Assembly (NCBI GenBank): GCA_017524725.1
Contig: JAFXUZ010000074.1
Location: 47,739 to 111,738 of the forward strand
Source of the DNA: Clostridia bacterium
GTDB taxonomy: Bacteria; Bacillota; Clostridia; Christensenellales; Aristaeellaceae
Length of the DNA: 64,000 nucleotides
Reading direction: 5' to 3'
Both the position numbers and the translations under genes were made by a program. The notes under the pieces are model-generated. The model made no database searches. It was not told the DNA's origin and worked only from the letters and a program-made list of their open reading frames with translations. Shown here piece by piece: positions 58,064 through 64,000 of this stretch (positions are counted from its first letter, which is position 1; every line of letters begins with the position of its first letter).

Positions 58064-58766
58064 CAGGCTCCTTTCACATATGGGGTATGGCAGCCGGCGG
58101 GATGTGCAGGCGCTTATCCGCTCGGGCAGGGTGACATTGGACGGAAGGCCTGTCCGGGACAGCGGAGCCGAAACGGACGGCCGACAGGTCGCCGTGGACG
58201 GCAAAGCCGTCCCCCTTCCCGGACATACCCATATCATGCTTTATAAACCCGCGGGGCTCCTGACTGCCGCCCGGGACCGGGAGGCGCCCACGGTGATGGA
58301 CCTGCTTCCGCCGCTTTGCGTGAAGAACGGATGCATGCCGGTCGGGCGGCTGGACAAGGACACCACCGGGATCCTGTTCCTGACCGACGACGGGACTTTG
58401 GCGCACAGGCTGATCTCCCCGAAGCGGCATGTGGACAAGGTCTACCGGGCGGAACTGGAAGTGCCCCTTCCGCCCGACGCGGCCGAACGATTCAGAAACG
58501 GCATCGCGCTTCAGGATTTTACGGCTCTCCCTGCTGAATTGGAGGTCCTTTCCCTTCTGGAAGCGCGGGTGACCGTGTACGAAGGGAAATACCACCAGGT
58601 CAAGAGGATGTTTGCCGCCGTCGGATGTCCGGTGGTGCGCCTGCACAGGGAAAGCTTCGGCCCCCTGCGCCTTGACCCGCGTCTCGGGGAGGGAGAATAC
58701 AGGCCCCTGACAGAAGACGAAATCCGTCTTGTTTACCGGGCGGCGGGTATGGAGGAAAAACAGTGA
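58053..58766 (+). CDS. RsuA-family pseudouridine synthase
   Basis: An S4 RNA-binding domain is followed by a synthase domain with catalytic Asp in GRLDKDTTGILFLTDDG. It isomerises uridine in 16S rRNA. Starting at the ATG at 58080 would cut off the first nine residues of the S4 domain; reading in frame from CTG 58053 gives LRLDRLLSHMGYGSRRDV, the family N-terminus, with AAGGAGAGG six bases before. No ATG, GTG or TTG lies between. CTG initiation is therefore proposed; the coding frame overlaps the previous stop by eleven bases. Confidence 0.88.
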   Translation: MRLDRLLSHMGYGSRRDVQALIRSGRVTLDGRPVRDSGAETDGRQVAVDGKAVPLPGHTHIMLYKPAGLLTAARDREAPTVMDLLPPLCVKNGCMPVGRLDKDTTGILFLTDDGTLAHRLISPKRHVDKVYRAELEVPLPPDAAERFRNGIALQDFTALPAELEVLSLLEARVTVYEGKYHQVKRMFAAVGCPVVRLHRESFGPLRLDPRLGEGEYRPLTEDEIRLVYRAAGMEEKQ

Positions 58767-59404
58767 ACGATATGTATTTTGCCTCGTTTCCCGGGAGCGC
58801 GAGCCGTCCGGAAAGGTTTGAAACGGTGTTTGAAGGTGTGCCGATGACGTTCTGGACCGATGCAGGGGTTTTTTCCAAAGGAGAGACCGACAGGGGCAGT
58901 CAGACGCTCCTGAAGGCGCTTCCGAAGGACCTGCACGGCCGTATCCTGGATCTGGGCTGCGGCTGGGGACTGATAGGCACGGTGATCGGAAAGACCCGCA
59001 GGGACGTCAGGGTGGTCCTGTGCGATGTCAATGAGCGTGCGGTGGAGCTGAGCCGGCGCAACCTTAAGGAGAACGGCGTTGACGGGGAGGTGTTCCTGTC
59101 CGACGGTTTCGACTCCCTGGAAGGGACATTTGACGCGGTGGTGACCAATCCTCCGATACGCGCCGGGAAAAAGGTGATCTACCGGCTGTTTAAGGAAGCC
59201 GCGGACCGGCTCACGCCCGAAGGCCGGCTGTATCTGGTGATCCGGAAACAGCAGGGCGCCGAGTCGGCCCTGAAATACCTGAATACGGTTTTTTTGGAAG
59301 CGGCGGCCGTGGACAAAAGCGGCGGCTTCTGGGTGATCTCCTGCGGCGGGAAACGCGGCGGGGACGAAACGAAAGGACAGGTGGAAAATGAACAGCGAAC
59401 TTGA
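58763..59404 (+). CDS. Class I SAM-dependent methyltransferase (RsmC-like)
   Basis: A 213-residue methyltransferase with motif I ILDLGCGWGLIGTVIG, an acidic ribose-binding loop (VLCDVNERAVELSRRN) and the catalytic-type motif VTNPPIRAGK (NPPI/F), as in RsmC/RlmG guanine-N2 methyltransferases. GTG 58763 overlaps the preceding stop (GTGA). It may modify 16S rRNA, fitting its place behind a pseudouridine synthase. It overlaps pepV by 17 bases. Confidence 0.9.
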   Translation: MNDMYFASFPGSASRPERFETVFEGVPMTFWTDAGVFSKGETDRGSQTLLKALPKDLHGRILDLGCGWGLIGTVIGKTRRDVRVVLCDVNERAVELSRRNLKENGVDGEVFLSDGFDSLEGTFDAVVTNPPIRAGKKVIYRLFKEAADRLTPEGRLYLVIRKQQGAESALKYLNTVFLEAAAVDKSGGFWVISCGGKRGGDETKGQVENEQRT

Positions 59405-60767
59405 AAAACAGATATCACTGATCCGCGAGGAAGCAGTGAAGACGCTTCAGAAATGGATCCGCCAGCCCAGTGTTCCCATGGCGCCGGCCGCCGGCGCTCC
59501 CTTCGGGAAGGATATCCGCGCCATGCTGGACCTGGCGGAAGCGGATATGAAGGCTTTGGGTTTTGAAACCTTCGTGGATGATGGGTATGCCATGCATGCG
59601 GACTTCGGCGGGGGAAAAGCCGAGGATGCCCTGGGCATCCTGGGTCACCTGGACGTGGTGCCGGTAGGTGAAGGCTGGACCATGGAGCCGTTCTGCGGGG
59701 ACATTCACGACGGAAAGATCTGGGGCCGGGGTTCCAGTGACGACAAGGGACCGATGGTCGCGGCGGCGTATGCACTGGCAGCGGTGAAACGCGCCGGTAT
59801 CCCGCTGAAGAGGAAGGTGCGCCTGGTCTTCGGATGCGACGAGGAAACCGGTACCGTCAGCCTGACCCACTATAAAAAGAACGCGGTGATGCCCCGCTCC
59901 GGCTTCAGTCCCGACGCTGACTATCCCGTGATCAACCTGGAAAAGGGCGGCTGCCATGTGTCGCTGGAAGGCGCGCTGTCAAAGGACGGGGTACAGCTGA
60001 AGCGATTTAATGTGGGCCACGCGGTGAACGTGATCCCGGGAGAAGCCGAAGCGGTGGTCCTGGGGGACGAATCCCTGGCAGCCCGTGCGATGGAATGCGG
60101 CCGTGAACTGGGCTTTGAGACCAGTGCTGTCACTTCCGGAGGCGAGGTCACGATCCGGACCGTCGGCGTGCAGGGCCATGCAGCCATGGGCGAAAACTGT
60201 AAAAACGCCATTGGCCAGATGCTCCTGATCCTGAAGGGGATCGGCGTGGGCGGCGCGGTGGAAAAGCTGGCGGACCTGGTCGGCATGGACTATCATGGCG
60301 AAAAACTGGGCATTGCCGTGGAGGATAAGCTCAGCGGGAAGCTGACCTGCGCCATGGATATAATCAAAGCGGGAGAGGAGACCGGCACCGCCCGGGTGAT
60401 CCTGGATATCCGCTACCCCCTGCTGATGAACGTGGATAGCATGATGAAGGCCCTGACCATGACCCTGAACGGGCGGCTTGAAGCGACACTTCTTTCCTCC
60501 CGTACGCCGCATTTTGTCAGCGCGGAATCCACCCTGGTCAGGGAATTGCTGGCGGCGTATGAGGAGATCACCGGCGAAAAGGGCGAGGCCATGGCTATCG
60601 GGGGCGGCACCTATGCCCGTGAGATGGACGAAGGCGTGGCCTTCGGCGCGCTCTTCCCGGGGGACACTGAAATGGCCCACCAGCCCGATGAATACATGGA
60701 CCTGGAGCGTTTTTACCAGAACCTGAGGATCTTTGCATGCGCCATCGTCCGGCTTGCCGGTGCCTGA
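59388..60767 (+). CDS. M20-family dipeptidase (PepV/Sapep-like)
   Basis: A 459-residue zinc peptidase with GHLDVVPVGEGWTMEPF and GRGSSDDKGPMVAAAYAL (metal ligands H, D, D), DEETG (catalytic Glu region) and a lid domain in the middle (about 180-370). PepV-type enzymes cleave dipeptides with a free N-terminus. ATG 59388 lies inside the end of the methyltransferase gene with AGGTGGA upstream. Length matches PepV. Confidence 0.93.
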   Translation: MNSELEKQISLIREEAVKTLQKWIRQPSVPMAPAAGAPFGKDIRAMLDLAEADMKALGFETFVDDGYAMHADFGGGKAEDALGILGHLDVVPVGEGWTMEPFCGDIHDGKIWGRGSSDDKGPMVAAAYALAAVKRAGIPLKRKVRLVFGCDEETGTVSLTHYKKNAVMPRSGFSPDADYPVINLEKGGCHVSLEGALSKDGVQLKRFNVGHAVNVIPGEAEAVVLGDESLAARAMECGRELGFETSAVTSGGEVTIRTVGVQGHAAMGENCKNAIGQMLLILKGIGVGGAVEKLADLVGMDYHGEKLGIAVEDKLSGKLTCAMDIIKAGEETGTARVILDIRYPLLMNVDSMMKALTMTLNGRLEATLLSSRTPHFVSAESTLVRELLAAYEEITGEKGEAMAIGGGTYAREMDEGVAFGALFPGDTEMAHQPDEYMDLERFYQNLRIFACAIVRLAGA

Positions 60768-60853
60768 CACGGAAAGAGGCGGACAGCGGCGTACCGGGAG
60801 AAGGGGCGAATTACCCTTTTCCGGCGCAGTTTTTAAGACGGGAGGAAACACAG

Positions 60854-61810
60854 ATGAAACTTGGACCGATCAGAATGAATCCTGCCTACAGACACGGGAA
60901 AGATACTCCCTGGGGAGGAGACCGGCTGAAAAAAGTTTTCGGGAAAGCGATCCCCGACGACAGGACGGGGGAAAGCCTTGAGGTCAGCATGATCCCGGGC
61001 TTGAATTCCCGGGACGATGGGGGCAGGCCCCTTGGCGACATTATCGCCGAATACGGAGACCGGGTGACAGGGACTGAAGTCAGGGGTGATTTTCCCCTGC
61101 TCCTTAAACTGCTGGATGCCCGTGACAGGCTGTCCGTACAGGTCCATCCTGACGATGAATATGCGAAACGGGTCGAAAACAAGCTGGGCAAGACCGAGGC
61201 CTGGGTCATCCTGGACTGTGACGACGGGGCGGAACTGGTCTACGGCGTTTTGCCCGGGACCACCAGGGAGCAGCTGAAAACCGCTTCCCTCCAGGGCAAG
61301 GCAGTGGAGAAACTGCTTGGCAGGGTCCGTGTGCATCCCGGGGAAGTCTATTATATCCCTTCGGGTACGGTTCACGCCATCGGGGCCGGTATCCTGATCT
61401 ATGAGATCCAGCAGTCCAGCGACGTGACCTACCGCTTTTATGACTGGGACAGGACGGATGAACGGGGAAACAAACGCGAACTTCACATCGAAAAGGCCAT
61501 CGACGTGACGGATCTTGAGACCCGGCAGGAAAGCACGGCCCCGAAGAGTCTGGGAAACGGACGTGAAATGCTCCTGAAGGAAAAGTATTTTTCCCTGGAA
61601 AGATGGACGGACACCACTTTCCGCCTGGCCCCGGATCGCCGTATATTCCGTATCCTGACGGCGCTGGAGGATACCTCGATCCGTTGGGACGGGGGTGAAC
61701 TTCGCCTGAAAGGCGGCATGACGGCCCTGCTGCCCGCCGATGGATATGATCTTGAGATCACGACCGGGAAAATGCTCCTTTCTTACCCGACGGTTCAAAA
61801 TGGGGACTGA
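60854..61810 (+). CDS. manA: Class I mannose-6-phosphate isomerase
   Basis: A 318-residue cupin enzyme with DTPWGGDRLKKVFGK, the metal-binding QVHPDDEYA and a second part GEVYYIPSGTVHAIGAGILI. It interconverts mannose 6-phosphate and fructose 6-phosphate, which would feed sugars from the beta-mannoside locus into glycolysis. ATG 60854 follows GGAGG. It is 86 bases after pepV and two bases before murB. Confidence 0.94.
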   Translation: MKLGPIRMNPAYRHGKDTPWGGDRLKKVFGKAIPDDRTGESLEVSMIPGLNSRDDGGRPLGDIIAEYGDRVTGTEVRGDFPLLLKLLDARDRLSVQVHPDDEYAKRVENKLGKTEAWVILDCDDGAELVYGVLPGTTREQLKTASLQGKAVEKLLGRVRVHPGEVYYIPSGTVHAIGAGILIYEIQQSSDVTYRFYDWDRTDERGNKRELHIEKAIDVTDLETRQESTAPKSLGNGREMLLKEKYFSLERWTDTTFRLAPDRRIFRILTALEDTSIRWDGGELRLKGGMTALLPADGYDLEITTGKMLLSYPTVQNGD

Positions 61811-61812
61811 TA

Positions 61813-62718
61813 ATGGAAAAAAGCGTATTGGAACATTTGACGGGGTCGACCGGCAGCTGCACTTTCCGCGCCGATGAGCCCATGGCTGCCCGCACCACCT
61901 TCCGCATCGGCGGCTGCGCTGCCCTGTTCTGCCTGCCGGAGACTCCGGAAGCGTTTATCGCTCTTTTGGATGCTTGCCGTCAGGAAGGCGTCAGGCATAT
62001 GATCATCGGACGGGGAAGCAATCTGCTGTTTTCGGACAGGGGTTTTGACGGAGCGGTCATATCCACCGCCGCCATGGACCGCATCACCCTGGACGGGACG
62101 AATGTGCGCGCCCAGTGCGGCGCGGCGCTCTCCCGACTGTCCGCGGTGACGGCGGAGGCGGGCCTTGCCGGGCTGGAATTTGCTCATGGTATCCCTGGAA
62201 GCGTTGGCGGTGCGGTATATATGAACGCAGGAGCCTACGGAGGCGAAATGTCAGGCGTGGTGGAAAGCGCCCGCATCCTTCTCGGCGGCCGCATCGAAGA
62301 GGTCTCCGCGGAAAAGCTGCGTTTTGCGTACAGGTATTCGGCGCTCCAGGATAACGGGGGGATCGTCCTTTCCGCCGATCTCCGCCTGAAAAACGGAAAC
62401 AGAGAGGAAAGCCTTGCTTTGATCCGCGACCTGGACGCCCGGCGGAGGGAAAAACAGCCCCTGGACCGCGGAAGCGCCGGGTCTTTTTTCAAGCGTCCCA
62501 AGGCGGGATATGCGGGGGCTCTGATCGAGGAGGCCGGCTTGAAAGGCGCCTGTGTCGGCGGCGCCCAGGTCAGCCCCAAACACGCCGGCTTTATCGTCAA
62601 CAACGGGAATGCGACCTGCGAGGACGTACTGCGGCTGAGGGACCTGGTGGTGCGAACTGTGCGGGAAAAAAGCGGCGTGGACCTGGAAATGGAAGTCCGC
62701 CTGGCGGGGGACCTGTAA
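61813..62718 (+). CDS. murB: UDP-N-acetylenolpyruvoylglucosamine reductase
   Basis: The 301-residue FAD enzyme has ARTTFRIGGCA, IIGRGSNLLFSDRGFDG and GIPGSVGGAVYMNAGAYGGE, with the C-terminal SAGSFFKRP and GGAQVSPKHAGFIVN parts. It makes UDP-MurNAc for peptidoglycan. This is a type IIb MurB, the compact form of Firmicutes. Its stop abuts the whiA ATG. Confidence 0.97.
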   Translation: MEKSVLEHLTGSTGSCTFRADEPMAARTTFRIGGCAALFCLPETPEAFIALLDACRQEGVRHMIIGRGSNLLFSDRGFDGAVISTAAMDRITLDGTNVRAQCGAALSRLSAVTAEAGLAGLEFAHGIPGSVGGAVYMNAGAYGGEMSGVVESARILLGGRIEEVSAEKLRFAYRYSALQDNGGIVLSADLRLKNGNREESLALIRDLDARRREKQPLDRGSAGSFFKRPKAGYAGALIEEAGLKGACVGGAQVSPKHAGFIVNNGNATCEDVLRLRDLVVRTVREKSGVDLEMEVRLAGDL

Positions 62719-63663
62719 ATGAGTTTTTCAACGGAAGCAAAGCGGGAGCTGATCCGACTGAAGCCGGAAAAAAGCTGCTGCATGCTCAGTGAAATGAGCG
62801 CCCTCGTACAGGGATGCGGCACTTTATCCTTCCGGGGACGGGGCAGGTTTTCGGTGGCGTTTCGTACCGAAAACACGTCCCTTGCCAAAAGGATCTTTCT
62901 GCTGCTCAAACTGCGCTTCAACATCATATCGACCCCCGAATACGCTTTTGTCGGCCGGTTCGGGGGAAGGAGGATATGCACACTGCGCCTCGGCGAGGCG
63001 GATTCACGACGCCTGCTGACAGCGCTGAGGATGCTGAGGCAGAACGGTGAAACAGAAGATTTTCATGGCGTTCCCAGGAGCATATTTTCAAAAAAATGCT
63101 GTCGGAGTGCCTACCTGAGAGGCGCGTTCCTCAGTGCGGGAAGCATGCTCTCGCCGGAAAAAGGTTATCTGGTCAGTTTTTTTGCGTCGGGAAGCGATAA
63201 GGCGCGAATCATTTCGTCTTTGCTTGGGAAAGCGGACATCGCTTTCCATACGCATGAAAAGGGCAATGGGTATACCATATCGGTCACCCGGGGGGACGAC
63301 GAGGCGGCGCTGCTGGCCCTGATGGGAGCGCACAGCGCCATGATGGACCTGGAAAACATACGGATCACCCGGGAATCCCGGGGGAAGGCCAACCGGGCAA
63401 GCAACTGTGACGAAGGCAACCTTAAAAAACAGCTGGCCTTTGCGGGCGCTCTGGCGGAAAGGATCGAAGAATATCTTAATGCGCATCCAGACGGGGGAAG
63501 CCTCACGGGAAGACTCCTTGAAACAGCACGCCTCAGGGCATCCTATCCGGAGGCGTCCCTGGAGGAGCTTGCAAAAGCGCATGAAGGCGGTATTTCCAAA
63601 AGCGGATTGTACCACCGGCTGAAGGACATTGAAAAGCACCTGGACGAAGCTGAAAATGAATAG
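62719..63663 (+). CDS. whiA: DNA-binding protein WhiA
   Basis: The 314-residue protein has the LAGLIDADG-type N-terminal domain (CCRSAYLRGAFLSAGSMLSPEKGY is close to family consensus) and a C-terminal helix-turn-helix (PEASLEELAKAHEGGISKSG). WhiA is a sporulation/division-related DNA-binding protein nearly universal in Firmicutes and Actinobacteria. ATG 62719 directly follows the murB stop. A GC-rich hairpin follows (63672-63699). Confidence 0.96.
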   Translation: MSFSTEAKRELIRLKPEKSCCMLSEMSALVQGCGTLSFRGRGRFSVAFRTENTSLAKRIFLLLKLRFNIISTPEYAFVGRFGGRRICTLRLGEADSRRLLTALRMLRQNGETEDFHGVPRSIFSKKCCRSAYLRGAFLSAGSMLSPEKGYLVSFFASGSDKARIISSLLGKADIAFHTHEKGNGYTISVTRGDDEAALLALMGAHSAMMDLENIRITRESRGKANRASNCDEGNLKKQLAFAGALAERIEEYLNAHPDGGSLTGRLLETARLRASYPEASLEELAKAHEGGISKSGLYHRLKDIEKHLDEAENE

Positions 63664-63671
63664 AAACAGTT

Positions 63672-63699
63672 CGGGGCGGATCAGATACGATCCGCCCCG
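63672..63699 (+). terminator. Hairpin after whiA
   Basis: CGGGGCGGATC (63672-63682), loop AGATAC, GATCCGCCCCG (63689-63699). Perfect 11-bp stem but no T tract follows (AATCAAT), so termination is probable but not textbook. Confidence 0.65.
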
Positions 63700-63712
63700 A
63701 ATCAATATACAG

Positions 63713-63736
63713 AAAAGGGACCGCCGAAGCGGTCCC
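63713..63736 (-). terminator. Terminator of tuf (leftward)
   Basis: Read leftward, GGGACCGC (63736-63729), loop TTCG, GCGGTCCC (63724-63717), then TTTT (63716-63713). Confidence 0.75.
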
Positions 63737-63768
63737 CCTGAGAAATCTGATTATACGCAATAAGCCGA

Positions 63769-64000
63769 TCAGGACTCGACCATGCGGGTAACGGCGCCGG
63801 CGCCAACGGTGTGGCCGCCTTCACGGATAGCGAAACGCAGGCCGGCTTCGATGGCGATAGGGGTGATCAGCTGGACTTCCATCTCGACGTTGTCGCCGGG
63901 CATGACCATTTCAACGCCGTCGGGCAGTTTGATGCTGCCGGTCACGTCGGTGGTCCGGAAGTAGAACTGAGGACGATAGCCGTTGAAGAACGGGGTATGA
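63769..64000 (-). CDS. tuf: Elongation factor Tu, C-terminal part (runs off right edge)
   Basis: The leftward frame ends with [15 protein letters not shown] and a TGA at 63769-63771, the conserved EF-Tu C-terminus. Upstream in frame are [18 protein letters not shown] and [19 protein letters not shown] of domain 3. EF-Tu delivers aminoacyl-tRNA to the ribosome. About 77 codons are in the window; the GTPase domain lies outside. GC-rich Pro and Gly codons match a highly expressed gene of this genome. Confidence 0.97.
   Translation of the reverse strand, partial: HTPFFNGYRPQFYFRTTDVTGSIKLPDGVEMVMPGDNVEMEVQLITPIAIEAGLRFAIREGGHTVGAGAVTRMVES

Noticed and set aside
1..64000. CRISPR arrays, rRNA genes or prophage genes
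   Set aside because: No regularly spaced repeats, rRNA signatures or phage structural genes were seen on reading either strand.

Overview
The window looks like part of the chromosome of an anaerobic, GC-rich clostridial Bacillota, possibly a gut or rumen organism related to Christensenellales. Supporting this are whiA, the era/ybeY/cdd/pgpH/phoH neighbourhood, a DIP1984-family gene, DUF5696 and DUF1861 proteins, many LplB/YtcP/MsmX-type sugar transporters, and an oxygen-sensitive aldehyde-ferredoxin-oxidoreductase (AOR) family enzyme. The taxonomic placement is inference. Genes were called by reading alone; no homology search was run.

Region 1 (1-15741) is a molybdenum/tungsten enzyme island. 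It starts with a leftward tatB-tatA-tatC operon (tatC runs off the left edge) and a leftward LysR regulator. Divergent from the regulator is a Tat-signal-bearing 16-Cys ferredoxin, followed by an AOR-family oxidoreductase and an acidic accessory protein, an arrangement that recalls Escherichia coli ydhY-ydhV-ydhW. Next come an NTPase, an FdhD-like protein and MobB, and then modABC behind what look like two tandem molybdenum-cofactor riboswitches. The island ends with moeA, a second molybdopterin-binding protein, moaA, moaC and a MogA-MOSC fusion. These genes would import the oxyanion, build and sulfurate the cofactor, and export the folded enzyme with its ferredoxin. moaD, moaE and mobA are not in the window.

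Region 2 (15742-24563) has a YitT-family membrane protein, a chorismate mutase-ACT fusion overlapping a TIM-barrel epimerase, and a carbohydrate uptake operon (two permeases, a binding protein and a GH2 glycosidase) that lacks its own ATPase.

Region 3 (24600-42914) is a large glycan locus. A leftward operon of about 16 kb carries a binding protein, an MsmX-type ATPase, a very large chimeric binding protein, two permease pairs, an NHL/YIP1 membrane protein, a DUF5696 protein, a DUF1861 protein and a GH130 phosphorylase. A second DUF1861 gene and a LacI regulator diverge from it. GTTAC-type repeats in the shared intergenic region are candidate operators. GH130 points to beta-mannosides as substrate.

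Region 4 (42915-50870) is miscellaneous: a tRNA-3'-end-like scar, a DIP1984 protein, an AEC transporter, a small secreted protein, a divergent Tet(M)-like GTPase, a truncated IS5-type transposase, a Cys-rich SH3 protein and a GNAT acetyltransferase.

Region 5 (50871-64000) is conserved housekeeping: era, a ybeY-cdd fusion, pgpH, phoH and a PHP phosphatase leftward; a membrane protein, an rsuA-type pseudouridine synthase, a methyltransferase, a PepV-like dipeptidase, manA, murB and whiA rightward; and the 3' end of tuf leftward at the right edge.
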